From an uncultured Sphingomonadaceae bacterium (GTDB lineage Bacteria > Pseudomonadota > Alphaproteobacteria > Sphingomonadales > Sphingomonadaceae), in NCBI GenBank assembly GCA_947499975.1, contig CANMQE010000002.1, forward strand, positions 1 to 64,000: a stretch of 64,000 nt of DNA, written 5' to 3'. The notes under the pieces were generated by a model, which searched no databases, was not told where the DNA came from, and worked only from the letters and a program-made list of their open reading frames with translations. A program made the position numbers and the translations under genes. Below are positions 37,520-46,286 of the stretch, in pieces. The number at the start of each line of letters is the position of its first letter. Positions within the stretch are counted from its first letter, which is position 1.

Positions 37520-38017
37520 ATGACAAAACTTACGACCAACCGCCGCTCCGCCCTCGCCTGGCTTGGTGCCGGGGCATCCGTGCCGGTGCTGGCCGCCTGC
37601 GGCGGCAGCGAGGCACGCGCACAAAGCTATCCCGTCTCCTATAGCGAGGCCGAATGGCGCCAGCGCCTCAGCGCGCAGGAGTTCCGCATTCTGCGACAGG
37701 CAGGCACCGAACGCGCTTTTTCCTCGCCTCTGGACGATGAAAAGCGCCGCGGCACATATCATTGCGCCGGCTGCGGAAACCGCGTTTTCTCCAGCGCGCA
37801 CAAGTATGACAGCGGCACCGGCTGGCCCAGCTTCTGGCGCGCGATCGACGATGGGGCCGTGGGATACACCACGGACTACAAGATCGGCTATCCGCGTACC
37901 GAGGAACATTGCGCCGATTGCGGCGGCCATCTGGGCCACCGTTTCAACGACGGACCGCAGCCGACCGGGCACCGCCACTGCATCAACGGCGTGGCGCTGG
38001 ATTTCCGCCCCGCCTGA
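37520..38017 (+). CDS. msrB: Exported peptide-methionine (R)-S-oxide reductase
   Basis: This 165-residue protein is MsrB with an export signal. The signal has twin arginines (RR at 8-9) before a hydrophobic stretch and a lipobox-like LAAC (Cys27), so Tat export or lipoprotein anchoring is likely. The MsrB domain has zinc cysteines C82, C85, C131 and C134, the motif GTGWPSFW and the catalytic C154 in HRHCINGVAL. It would repair oxidised methionines in periplasmic proteins. It lacks a fused MsrA. No partner thioredoxin-like protein is seen here. Confidence 0.92.
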   Translation: MTKLTTNRRSALAWLGAGASVPVLAACGGSEARAQSYPVSYSEAEWRQRLSAQEFRILRQAGTERAFSSPLDDEKRRGTYHCAGCGNRVFSSAHKYDSGTGWPSFWRAIDDGAVGYTTDYKIGYPRTEEHCADCGGHLGHRFNDGPQPTGHRHCINGVALDFRPA

Positions 38018-38027
38018 TACGCGCCGA

Positions 38028-39770
38028 TCAGCGAATCACGCGGTAGACCCGCAGGGGAGAATCGCTGTCAGACGGAACCGGCGCCAGCCAATCGGGCGGT
38101 GTCTCGGACAATAGCGCATTGGTGAAGTTATCGGGCGATGCCGTGCCATACAGCGCCACGTCCGATGCCGCGCCGCATATCGCCACGTAATCCGCATCAT
38201 GACTTGCGATCATACGCCGCGCATCGCTCACCTCTCCGGTGAGTGCATTCAGAACGTCTGCCATGGGCTGCTGATTACGATGATAGCTGGCGGCCACGAT
38301 CGTATGATCGCTCTGCCCCAGAATGGCAGGCCCCGCATCCAGTGGCGCGAAAACCTTGCCCTGCGGCAGGCGCGACAGTGCAGCGTAAGTGCAGGTACCC
38401 GCCTCTCGCATGGCCAGTACGTCGGGCGACATGGTTTCGGCAGGAAAGTGTCTGTCCAGCGGCTTGGCAAAGGCGCTGGCGAACAGCGGCGTCGTCAATC
38501 CGATGGCGGCCAGCGTTGCCAGCACGCGCGGCACGGGCGCTGCGATGGCCCGCGCGCGTGGCAGGAAATGGGCCAGCAACAACGCTGCGAACGGGATGGC
38601 CAGCAGTTGCGCCACCACCCCTTCGCGCATCACCAGCAGCGAGTATCCGCCCGCCGCCAGCGCCAACAGGCAGAGCAGCGTGAACGGCAGAGCGCGGCCG
38701 TGGTGGAACATTCCGCTGCGATGCGCCTGCCACCAGCCGGCAGCGATAATCGCCACGGTCCACACCAGCATCAGCGCCACGGAAACGGGCTGGCGCCACA
38801 CCGGAAGCCCCTCGGCAATCGCGCCGTGCCACCAGGTCTGCAGCACGGGATCGAGCTGCGCCATGGGATTGGTGGCGCATTGCCCCAGCAGCGCCATGGC
38901 CAGTTGCAGGCACACCAGCCCCATCGCCGCCAGCGCCACGAAGCGGCCCTGCACCCTTTCCTGCCACGGCATGAAGGGAATGATGGCCGCGATCATGGCG
39001 GCGGCGGTGAACGTCAGCATGTGACCCGGCAGCAATATGTCGCAAAATGCAGTATCCACAGGGCCGCGCGTCGCATGGCTGAAGAGCCACGCACTCGCGG
39101 CCAGCGCGCCCAGGAACCACGGCAAGAGCGCGCGCTCGCCAAACCCGTAGCGCAGGCCGTAAAGGCCCGCGATCACCGCCACCAGCGGCAGCCCTTCAAG
39201 CGAAATCGCGATCCATGCCGCCGCGCACACGCCGCACGCCACAGCGCTGCGGCGGGTATCGCGGATCAGCAGCGCCGCGCACACCAGCGCCAGCACCGCC
39301 TGCGGGGCGTGGTGATCGATACGCAGCGGTGCAAAATTGCCCGGCAACAGCGGAAACAGCGGCAGGATCACCAGTCCGAACGCAATAGCGATGGCGGAAA
39401 AACCAAGCCGCAGCATGATGGCGCGCAAGGCAAAGAGCGCGGGCAGTAACCAGATCAGTGGAACCAGCGCCAGCGCCGCGCGCTCGCCCAGCAACCACGC
39501 CAGCGCCGCCAGTGGCAGATCCACCAGGCGCGACCAGTGCATGGAAAATCCCTCGGGCGGGTTCATTCGGTATTGGGTGACATCCCAGGTGGCCTGCCCA
39601 TCCAGCCATGCGCGCACCTGCAACAGGCGGGTCCAGTCGTCCGGGCCGACAGGCTCCCAACCCAGCAAGGGCTGAATCGCCAGGCGCACCGCGCACCATG
39701 CCAGCCAGGCAGCCAGCACCGCCCACGGCGTGCGCACGAAACCGCGCCAGTCGAGCCCCCGAACATCCAT
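38028..39770 (-). CDS. Polytopic membrane protein, GT-C-like glycosyltransferase
   Basis: This 580-residue protein has an N-terminal helix, then a loop with WDVTQYRMNPPEGFSMHWSR and about ten more helices, followed by a soluble C-terminal part. In the membrane region RIDHHAPQAVL is notable: acidic and histidine residues in external loops are common in GT-C enzymes of the STT3/PglB/ArnT kind. I infer a lipid-linked sugar donor and a periplasmic active site; the acceptor is unknown. It starts 11 bases after gtrA, with AGGA at good spacing, so a longer reading start is rejected. The UGM-like flavoprotein and GtrA upstream support a glycan role. Confidence 0.6.
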   Translation of the reverse strand: MDVRGLDWRGFVRTPWAVLAAWLAWCAVRLAIQPLLGWEPVGPDDWTRLLQVRAWLDGQATWDVTQYRMNPPEGFSMHWSRLVDLPLAALAWLLGERAALALVPLIWLLPALFALRAIMLRLGFSAIAIAFGLVILPLFPLLPGNFAPLRIDHHAPQAVLALVCAALLIRDTRRSAVACGVCAAAWIAISLEGLPLVAVIAGLYGLRYGFGERALLPWFLGALAASAWLFSHATRGPVDTAFCDILLPGHMLTFTAAAMIAAIIPFMPWQERVQGRFVALAAMGLVCLQLAMALLGQCATNPMAQLDPVLQTWWHGAIAEGLPVWRQPVSVALMLVWTVAIIAAGWWQAHRSGMFHHGRALPFTLLCLLALAAGGYSLLVMREGVVAQLLAIPFAALLLAHFLPRARAIAAPVPRVLATLAAIGLTTPLFASAFAKPLDRHFPAETMSPDVLAMREAGTCTYAALSRLPQGKVFAPLDAGPAILGQSDHTIVAASYHRNQQPMADVLNALTGEVSDARRMIASHDADYVAICGAASDVALYGTASPDNFTNALLSETPPDWLAPVPSDSDSPLRVYRVIR

Positions 39771-39781
39771 CGGGTGAAATC

Positions 39782-40183
39782 CTATCGGAAAACGACGCGG
39801 CTGCGTAGAAGCCATGTGGCCGTAAAGCTGACGGCAATCGCCAGCACCTTTGCAAGGCGCGGATCGAAGCCGCTGGCATCGCCTGCCCACACGATGGCGG
39901 TGGTCAGCGCCAGCCCCACTAGCGCAGAGACGACGAACAGCGCCTTCTGACGCGTGCGGGCAGCGCCGCGCTGCGCCACGTTGCCGATGAACACCGCGCG
40001 GCTGCTCATCAGCCAGTGTGCCGCAATGCCGAGGCAGTATCCCACCGCCGATGCGCCCGCGGCCCACATGCCCAGCGACAGCAGGGCAAGGAACGCGCCC
40101 ACATCCACCGCCAGCGCACCAATGCTGGCAAGCAGGTAGCGCACGAGGCGAAGATCGGCGAAGCGGGCAATCATTGCCGGCAT
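39782..40183 (-). CDS. GtrA-family membrane protein
   Basis: This 133-residue protein has four hydrophobic helices with LVRYLLASIGALAVDVGAFL at the start and KVLAIAVSFTATWLLRSRVV near the end, as in GtrA. Family members are thought to help flip undecaprenyl-linked sugars across the inner membrane. It lies 3 bases after the UGM-like gene and 11 bases before the GT-C-like gene, so all three form an operon for surface glycan modification. Confidence 0.9.
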   Translation of the reverse strand: MPAMIARFADLRLVRYLLASIGALAVDVGAFLALLSLGMWAAGASAVGYCLGIAAHWLMSSRAVFIGNVAQRGAARTRQKALFVVSALVGLALTTAIVWAGDASGFDPRLAKVLAIAVSFTATWLLRSRVVFR

Positions 40184-40186
40184 GCG

Positions 40187-41782
40187 TCAGGCAGCCTTGC
40201 GGCCATCGTCGGCAACGCGGCCCGGCACATCGCGCACGGATGCCAGCGCCGCCGCCTGGTCTGCCGACACCGGCTTGCGGCTTTCGGGCAGCGCCTTTTC
40301 GGCACCCTCGTCACCCGCTTCGTGATATTCGGCGTCCTCGTTGACGCACCAGGTATCGTATACCCGCTCTCCGGCGAGGATGTTCTCCACCGTCAGCATC
40401 GCTGTCATCATGGCGTGATCCTGGTTGTTGTAGCGGTGCATGCCATTGCGACCGACAAGGTGCAGGCCAGGGTATTTCGCTTCCAGTTCGCGGCGCATCG
40501 CAGCGACATTGTCGGCATAATCCTCGTCATAGACGGGGTAGGCCTTTTCCTGCCGCACCACTGCGCCGCCCACGACCTTGGCCGGATCGACCAGCCCGAG
40601 GATGTCCATTTCCTTCTTCGCCAGTTCGACGAGATCGGCATCGTCCATCGACCACAATCCGTCGCCCTCGAAGCAGAAATATTCCAGCCCCACGCAGGCA
40701 ACTTCACTGTCCGGCACCATCTCGGGCGACCAGCTGCGAAAGTTCTGCACGCGGCCCACCTTCACCTTGGAATCGTGGATGTAGATCCAGTTGTCGGGAA
40801 ACAGGTCCTCGCTCCTGATCATCAGGGCGACCGTCAGGAAATCGCGGTATTTCAGATTGCTGGCTTCCAGCGTCGTCTCGGGCAACGGGTGGATGCGCGC
40901 GGCCAGCTGGCGCATTGGGGCAGAACTGATCGCGTCCTTCGCGCGGATCACCACCTTGCCGCCATCCTTGCCGCTGGCCGTCATCCGCCAACCGCCATCG
41001 GGGTCTGCGGCAAGCTGTTCCAGCGCATGACCCATGATTATCTGCCCCTTGCCGGTGGCGATGATCTTGTCGCGCGCGGCTTCCCACATCATGCCGGGGC
41101 CAAGGCGCGGATAGCGGAAGGTTTCCAGCAGGGTCTTGGCTTGCTTTCCACTGCCGTCGTTCAGCTTGTTGAGGCCCAGCGAACGCTTCAGCCCGTCCAC
41201 CACCGCGCTCCATAGCGAAAGACCCTTGATGCGCTGGGCGGCCCAGTCGGCGCTCATCTCGTTACAGGGCATGCCCCACACCTTCTCGGTGTAGGTCTTG
41301 AAGAAGATGGAATAGAGCTTCTTGCCGAACTGGTTGCTGGTCCAGTCCTCGAAACTGCGGATGTCCTTCGCGGGAAAGGCACGGGCCTTCAGATAGCTCA
41401 GCATGCACAGGCTGGAGCGCCAGACGCCCAGATTGCGCAGCGCCTCGAATGCGCGCAGCGGATAGGAGTAGAACTTGCCCTCGTAATAGATGCGGCTCAT
41501 GCGCGGGCGCTGGATGAAATCGTCGGGCAGGATCTCGTTCCACAGGTCCACCACCTGCTGGCTTTTCGAAAAGAAGCGGTGGCCGCCGATATCGAAGCGA
41601 TAGCCTTCGTGCTCCACCGTGCGGCTTATGCCGCCGACATAAGTTGCATCCTTCTCGACGATCGCGACCGACTTGCCCTGCTTCGTCAGCAGGTATCCCG
41701 CCGTCAACCCGGCTGGCCCTGCACCGATAATCGCCACATCCACGGTGATCTCGCCAGCAGTGCCTTCGTTCAATTCGCGCAT
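40187..41782 (-). CDS. FAD-dependent protein similar to UDP-galactopyranose mutase/protoporphyrinogen oxidase
   Basis: This 531-residue flavoprotein starts with VAIIGAGPAGLTAGYLLTKQ and has VEKDATYVGGISRTVEHEGY and RFDIGGHRFFSKSQQVVDLW. This GGxSRT plus GGHRFFSK pattern is typical of the NAD(P)-binding amine-oxidase proteins found in glycan clusters and distantly related to UDP-galactopyranose mutase. Late in the protein GRNGMHRYNNQDHAMMTAML repeats the family C-terminal motif. The exact reaction is unknown; a sugar-ring rearrangement is one option. It is first in the operon with gtrA. Confidence 0.8.
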   Translation of the reverse strand: MRELNEGTAGEITVDVAIIGAGPAGLTAGYLLTKQGKSVAIVEKDATYVGGISRTVEHEGYRFDIGGHRFFSKSQQVVDLWNEILPDDFIQRPRMSRIYYEGKFYSYPLRAFEALRNLGVWRSSLCMLSYLKARAFPAKDIRSFEDWTSNQFGKKLYSIFFKTYTEKVWGMPCNEMSADWAAQRIKGLSLWSAVVDGLKRSLGLNKLNDGSGKQAKTLLETFRYPRLGPGMMWEAARDKIIATGKGQIIMGHALEQLAADPDGGWRMTASGKDGGKVVIRAKDAISSAPMRQLAARIHPLPETTLEASNLKYRDFLTVALMIRSEDLFPDNWIYIHDSKVKVGRVQNFRSWSPEMVPDSEVACVGLEYFCFEGDGLWSMDDADLVELAKKEMDILGLVDPAKVVGGAVVRQEKAYPVYDEDYADNVAAMRRELEAKYPGLHLVGRNGMHRYNNQDHAMMTAMLTVENILAGERVYDTWCVNEDAEYHEAGDEGAEKALPESRKPVSADQAAALASVRDVPGRVADDGRKAA

Positions 41783-41875
41783 GAATGCCCCCGATTGTTC
41801 GTCCTGACCGGGAGTGAAGGAAAATGGTTATGGGATGGTTAATTCACTGCCTGGCGAAACCGCGCCCGCTCCGCC

Positions 41876-42523
41876 TCAGACCTGTCGGAGCCCATCGGAA
41901 AACGGCTGCAGCATGTGGGCGATGCGGGCAAAGTCCCCGTACTGGTAGGTATCCTCGAAGATCAGGCCGCAGGTGCCATCCCGCCGCCAGCGCACCTTCG
42001 CCTCCGTTTCGGGCAGGCCTTCGGCGCTGATCGTCACGCGCCCGTCGATGGCAAAGCGGCAGGAGCAACTGATCTTCGCGCCCTGCTGGGAAATATCGGT
42101 GATCTCGACCTGCTCCACCATGCCTTCCCGCGTGGTGACCTCGGCGGCAACGCTGACATTCAGCCGGATCGCGCGCTTGTTGAACCGGCTGGGGCTCTGG
42201 ATCATGCGTTCGATATCGGCGGCATTGGCGAAACGGAAACCGGCGCGCTCCTCCTCCTGCCACACCAGTTCCACCTGGTGGCGATCGCCGTTCTGCAATT
42301 CCACCTCCATCGCGCCGTGAACGGGCAGCGGGTGGAAGATGCGGACGCTTATTCCCGATTCCGAAACATCGCGGATCACGCACAGGTATTCGCCGGCCCG
42401 CGTCACCAGCTTGGCCGCGCGGATCAGCAGGGTAAAGCGTTGCGCGTCGCGCTGATCGGGCATGTCAGCGGAAACATGATTCGGAGCAAGGGGGGCTCCG
42501 GCGCAATGCAAGGCGTTGGGCAT
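41876..42523 (-). CDS. Double PilZ-domain protein
   Basis: This 215-residue protein has two PilZ-like segments. The first has R25 and R29 (QRDAQRF) and DVSESG at 52-57. The second has R117 and R120 (KRAIR) and DISQQG at 143-148. The arginine pairs and D/N-x-S-x-x-G motif bind cyclic di-GMP in known PilZ domains, so two binding sites are possible, though the arginine spacing in the second is shorter than usual. Start at 42523 has TGGAGA at 6 bases; 42463 is also possible. It lies downstream of tRNA-Leu on the same strand and just upstream of the UGM-like gene, so it could tune glycan production. Confidence 0.8.
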   Translation of the reverse strand: MPNALHCAGAPLAPNHVSADMPDQRDAQRFTLLIRAAKLVTRAGEYLCVIRDVSESGISVRIFHPLPVHGAMEVELQNGDRHQVELVWQEEERAGFRFANAADIERMIQSPSRFNKRAIRLNVSVAAEVTTREGMVEQVEITDISQQGAKISCSCRFAIDGRVTISAEGLPETEAKVRWRRDGTCGLIFEDTYQYGDFARIAHMLQPFSDGLRQV

Positions 42524-42705
42524 ACGAGTCTCCAATAAAGGGAAACTGGATGATGCGACCCAATTCCCTAATGACAGTCCCTTGATATACTTCGCTTTCC
42601 TTTTCCGATTTATCAGCCGCGTGTATGTAATTTTACTGCCAAGCTTGGTTAACCGTCGCCAACTCCCGGTGCGGGATGCAGGTCGATTTGCGACTGGGAA
42701 ATGCT

Positions 42706-42791
42706 TGGTGCGGGCGGCGGGACTCGAACCCGCACGTCTCAAAGGACAGGGGATTTTAAGTCCCCGGCGTCTACCATTCCGCCACGCCCGC
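42706..42791 (-). tRNA. tRNA-Leu (anticodon UAA)
   Basis: On the minus strand the acceptor arms GCGGGCG (42791-42785) and CGCCCGC (42716-42710) pair perfectly. The anticodon arm has GGGGA-CUUAAAA-UCCCC with anticodon UAA at 42758-42756. A long variable arm and the GGTTCGAGTCC T-arm are present, as in type II leucine tRNAs. The discriminator is A at 42709 and the CCA end is encoded (42708-42706). Confidence 0.97.
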
Positions 42792-42801
42792 TTGTCTGTG
42801 C

Positions 42802-42831
42802 TGCCTAGCCGCCTCCACCCCTGCTTGCCAA
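42802..42831 (-). promoter_or_regulatory. Possible promoter of tRNA-Leu
   Basis: On the minus strand TTGGCA and TAGGCA are separated by 18 bases, and the tRNA starts 10 bases after the second box. The match is moderate and there is no experimental support. Confidence 0.4.
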
Positions 42832-42867
42832 TTGGCTCTTGCGTTTCACCCCCCAAACAGCGCACGT

Positions 42868-42880
42868 TAACGCCCGTTAG
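42868..42880 (+). promoter_or_regulatory. Palindromic operator-like site before the GMC operon
   Basis: TAACGCCCGTTAG contains inverted arms TAAC and GTTA separated by 4 bases. It ends 17 bases before the GMC start codon and touches the ribosome site. Nearly the same 13-mer (TAACGACTGTTAG) is found upstream of the minus-strand esterase operon at 55229-55241. Confidence 0.55.
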
Positions 42881-42897
42881 GGAGAGGCGCCGGATAA

Positions 42898-44547
42898 ATG
42901 AGCGCAGCGGAGTTCGATTTTCTAGTCATCGGTGCCGGTTCGTCCGGCGCTGCCGTGGCTGCGCGTCTTGGCGAGGATGCCGGGTCCACCGTCTGCGTGC
43001 TGGAGGCTGGCGGGCCTGACACTCATCCTTTCATCCACGTGCCCAGCTTCGTGGCCGCTGCCATCGGGCGCGAAGAAACCAACTGGCGTTTTGCCACCGT
43101 GCCGCAGGCAGGGATGGCTGGGCGCGAGATACCCGTGCCGCGCGGACGGGTGATCGGCGGATCGGGCGCGATCAACGGCATGGTGTATTTCCGCGGCCAC
43201 CCCACCGATTACGACGACTGGGCCGACGCCGGTTGCACGGGCTGGTCCTACCGCGAGGTACTGCCCTATTTCACCCGGACGGAGCATAACGAGGATTACG
43301 AGGAGAGCGTGTTTCATGGGCGCGGCGGCCCCATCAACGTCAAGCTGGTGGAGAACCCCAATGCCCTGAACTACGCCTTCATGGATGCGCTGGATGCCCT
43401 GCAATTTCCGGCCTGTCCCGATTTCAACGGGCCGGACCCCGAAGGTTACGGCAGGCGACAGGGCCTGATCCGCGACGGTCGGCGCGAAAGCACCGCGACA
43501 GGCATGCTGAAGCCTGCCCTGGCACGCGGCAATATCCACGTGCAGACCGATGCAAGGGTGGCCCGCATCATCGTGGAGGATGGCCGCGCCGCTGGCGTAG
43601 AGCTGGCGAACGGCAGCGTGATCCGCGCCCGCCGCGAAGTGGTGCTGAGTGCGGGCACGGTGCAGACACCGCAGATCCTGATGCTATCCGGTATCGGCCC
43701 GGCCGATCATCTGGCGCAGCACGGCATAGAGGTGGTGCAGGCGCTGGAAGGCGTGGGCGGCAATTACCAGGATCACGTGGCCAGCCCCATGCACATGGAG
43801 ACGGATGACACCACCAGCTACGGCATCAGCTGGAAGGTGCTGCCGCGCGATATCTTCTACGGCCTGCAATACCTGTTCACGCGAAAGGGGCCGCTGGCGG
43901 GCAATGTGTTCGAGAGCGTGGCTTTCCTGCGCACCGATCCATCGCTGGAAAAGCCGGACGTGCAGTTCGTGTTCCAGCCGGCAAAGCGCCTGACCAATCC
44001 CAGGGTGCCGTTCCCGCTGGGCCACGGCTATGCCATCAGCCCGGTGGCACTTTATCCCAAGAGCCGGGGCACGGTGCGGCTGGGCTCTTCCGATCCGGCC
44101 GCCAATCCCGTGATCGATCCGCACCTGCTGGAACATCCCGACGATATCCAGCCGTTGATCCGCGCGCTAAAAATCTCCCGCGAGGCCTTCGCCAGCCAGC
44201 CCTTTGCGCGATACCACGGCGAGGAAATCGCGCCGGGGCCGCAGGTGGAAAGCGACAGCGAACTCGACGCGTATATCCGCGAAACGGGCTACACCGTGCA
44301 TCACCCGGTGGGCACCTGTCGCATGGGCGATCATGAAGATGCGCACACGGTGGTGGATCCGCAGTTGCGGGTGAAGGGGATCGCGGGACTGCGCGTGGCG
44401 GATGCCAGCGTGATGCCATCTGTCATCGGCGGCAACACCAATGCGCCTTGCGTGATGATCGCCGAGCGCTGCGCCGATTTCATTCTCGGCAAGCCGCAGA
44501 TGGAAGCTGCAAACCTGCCGCCGGAAAGCGTGGCGCGCTACAAATAG
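42898..44547 (+). CDS. GMC-family FAD oxidoreductase
   Basis: This 549-residue flavoenzyme is of the choline/glucose/alcohol dehydrogenase type. FLVIGAGSSGAAVAARLGED begins the FAD domain; VIGGSGAINGMVYFRGHPTD is the first GMC signature and LSAGTVQTPQILMLSGIGP the second. Near residue 467 VHHPVGTCRMGD holds the active histidine, and GGNTNAPCVMIAERCADFI closes the domain. No signal peptide is seen, so it is cytoplasmic. It probably oxidises a primary or secondary alcohol of an organic substrate. GGGAGAGG lies upstream. It is the first gene of a four-gene operon with two metallo-hydrolases. Confidence 0.93.
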   Translation: MSAAEFDFLVIGAGSSGAAVAARLGEDAGSTVCVLEAGGPDTHPFIHVPSFVAAAIGREETNWRFATVPQAGMAGREIPVPRGRVIGGSGAINGMVYFRGHPTDYDDWADAGCTGWSYREVLPYFTRTEHNEDYEESVFHGRGGPINVKLVENPNALNYAFMDALDALQFPACPDFNGPDPEGYGRRQGLIRDGRRESTATGMLKPALARGNIHVQTDARVARIIVEDGRAAGVELANGSVIRARREVVLSAGTVQTPQILMLSGIGPADHLAQHGIEVVQALEGVGGNYQDHVASPMHMETDDTTSYGISWKVLPRDIFYGLQYLFTRKGPLAGNVFESVAFLRTDPSLEKPDVQFVFQPAKRLTNPRVPFPLGHGYAISPVALYPKSRGTVRLGSSDPAANPVIDPHLLEHPDDIQPLIRALKISREAFASQPFARYHGEEIAPGPQVESDSELDAYIRETGYTVHHPVGTCRMGDHEDAHTVVDPQLRVKGIAGLRVADASVMPSVIGGNTNAPCVMIAERCADFILGKPQMEAANLPPESVARYK

Positions 44548-44558
44548 GGAGAGGGCCG

Positions 44559-45473
44559 ATGGCACGCGAGCATATCAGGAGCTGGCAGGTGGGCGATGTG
44601 ACAATCAGCCGCATCGTGGAGATCTGGGATTTCCAGGACGATATTCACATGGCCATGCCCGATGCCACGTCGGACGAGGTGAAGGCGATGGACTGGCTGC
44701 ACCCGCATTACGCCACGCCGGAAGGGCAGATGCGGATGAACTTCCAGGGCATCGTGCTGCAAACGCCCACGCGCAATATCGTGGTGGATACCTGCATCGG
44801 TGCCGGGCGGGAGCGCGAGTATGACGTGTTCACCGACCTGCCGGAGGGATTTCTGGAAGATCTCGCCACGCTTGGCGTCTCGCGTGAGAGCGTGGACACG
44901 GTTTTCTGCACCCACCTGCATTTCGACCATGTCGGCTGGAACGCCTACAGGGATCCCCAAACAGGCACGTTCAAGCCCACCTTTCCCAATGCCCGGTACC
45001 TTTTCGGCAAAACCGAATACGCCGCGTGGCAGAACGATCTGCGCCGGGACGGGCATCACGACGATCGGCACCTGATCGAGAGCGTGGACCCGATCGTTGA
45101 GGCAGGCCTCGTCGACTTCATCGATACCGACCACCAGATCGCGCCCGGCATCCGCGCGCAGCCCAGCCACGGCCACACGCCCGGTCACATCCACGTAATG
45201 ATAGAAAGCCAGGGGGAGAGCGCCGTCATCACCGGCGATCTGATGCATCACCCGATGCAATGCGCCATGCCGCACCGCCACGCCACTTTCGACATGGACC
45301 GGGAGGCTGGCAGCCGGACCCGGCAGGCCTTCGTAAAGGAACACACCGACACCGGCACGCTGGTGGTGGGCATGCATTTCAGCGAGCCGACGGCGGGCCA
45401 TTTCGTCACCGGCAGCAATGGAGAGGTCTGGTTCCGCGGGCTGGGAATCCCTGCCATCCAGGCCCACGGCTGA
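44559..45473 (+). CDS. Metallo-beta-lactamase-fold hydrolase 1
   Basis: This 304-residue protein has the metal motif THLHFDHVGWN (H119, H121, D123, H124), a later PSHGHTPGHIHV and GDLMHHPMQ that supply further ligands. It is cytoplasmic, without a signal. The family includes lactonases, esterases and thioesterases. It starts 11 bases after the GMC gene and ends 3 bases before the second metallo-hydrolase. In this setting, opening of a lactone or hydrolysis of a thioester or ester formed by the GMC enzyme is likely. Confidence 0.88.
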   Translation: MAREHIRSWQVGDVTISRIVEIWDFQDDIHMAMPDATSDEVKAMDWLHPHYATPEGQMRMNFQGIVLQTPTRNIVVDTCIGAGREREYDVFTDLPEGFLEDLATLGVSRESVDTVFCTHLHFDHVGWNAYRDPQTGTFKPTFPNARYLFGKTEYAAWQNDLRRDGHHDDRHLIESVDPIVEAGLVDFIDTDHQIAPGIRAQPSHGHTPGHIHVMIESQGESAVITGDLMHHPMQCAMPHRHATFDMDREAGSRTRQAFVKEHTDTGTLVVGMHFSEPTAGHFVTGSNGEVWFRGLGIPAIQAHG

Positions 45474-45476
45474 CCC

Positions 45477-46286
45477 GTGAGCGCGCTCGTCACCGCCATC
45501 CAGGCCATTCGCTATGCCCGGCACGAGCGGAATGCAGGGGGGAATTTCACCGCTCCGGTGGACGATCATGACCTGCCGATGCCGCTCGACTATTTCGTGT
45601 GGGCAATCCACCGCGAGGGCCATCCGCCAATGATCGTTGACACCGGTTTCGGCGCAGCGGCAGCGGCGGCGCGCGGGCGGGAGATCACGCGGCCCATTCG
45701 CAAGAGCCTGCGCGATGCAGGGATAGACAGGCTGGGCGTGACGGACGTGATCCTCACCCATTTGCATTACGATCACGCTGGCGGGCTGGAGGACTTTCCC
45801 AATGCCCGTTTCCACATCCAGGATGCGGAGCTGGCCTTTGCCACCAGCCGCCATGTCTGCAACGCGTCCACTCGCGCGCCTTTCGATGGGGAACCCGTGG
45901 CCGAGCTGGTGCGCAGGCTCTACGCCGGTCAGGTGGTGTTTCACGATGGCGACGAGGAGTTTGCACCCGGCATCGCGCTACGCCTTGCCCATGGCCACAC
46001 CGCCGGTTTGCAGGTGGTGGTGTGCGACACGGCGCGCGGGGCCGTGGTGCTGGCCAGCGATGCGGCGCACCTCTACGCCAATATCACGCGCAAACTGCCT
46101 TTTCCCATCTTCGTTGACGAGGCCGACTACGCCCGTGCGCAGGCCCGCGCGCTGGACCTTGCGGGCGGATCGCTGGATCACCTGATCCCCGGCCATGATC
46201 CGCTGGTGCTGGCCTGCTTCCCCACCGAAAACGATATTGCGCGGGTCGATCTTGCCCCGCACACCCCTGTTGCGGAGATGCTGTGA
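45477..46286 (+). CDS. Metallo-beta-lactamase-fold hydrolase 2, AHL-lactonase-like
   Basis: This 269-residue protein has THLHYDHAGGLEDFPNARF (H95, H97, D99, H100), the pattern of the N-acyl-homoserine lactonase group, plus RLAHGHTAGLQVVV and VVLASDAAHLYANI. It starts with GTG 3 bases after the first metallo-hydrolase and overlaps the next gene by 4 bases. The sequence similarity to AHL lactonases does not prove that AHLs are the substrate; within this operon a different lactone is more likely. The two hydrolases differ enough that they are not recent duplicates. Confidence 0.88.
   Translation: MSALVTAIQAIRYARHERNAGGNFTAPVDDHDLPMPLDYFVWAIHREGHPPMIVDTGFGAAAAAARGREITRPIRKSLRDAGIDRLGVTDVILTHLHYDHAGGLEDFPNARFHIQDAELAFATSRHVCNASTRAPFDGEPVAELVRRLYAGQVVFHDGDEEFAPGIALRLAHGHTAGLQVVVCDTARGAVVLASDAAHLYANITRKLPFPIFVDEADYARAQARALDLAGGSLDHLIPGHDPLVLACFPTENDIARVDLAPHTPVAEML

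Noticed and set aside
38028..40067. Longer form of the GT-C-like protein reaching into gtrA
   Set aside because: The extension overlaps gtrA in another frame, and a good ribosome site precedes the ATG at 39770.
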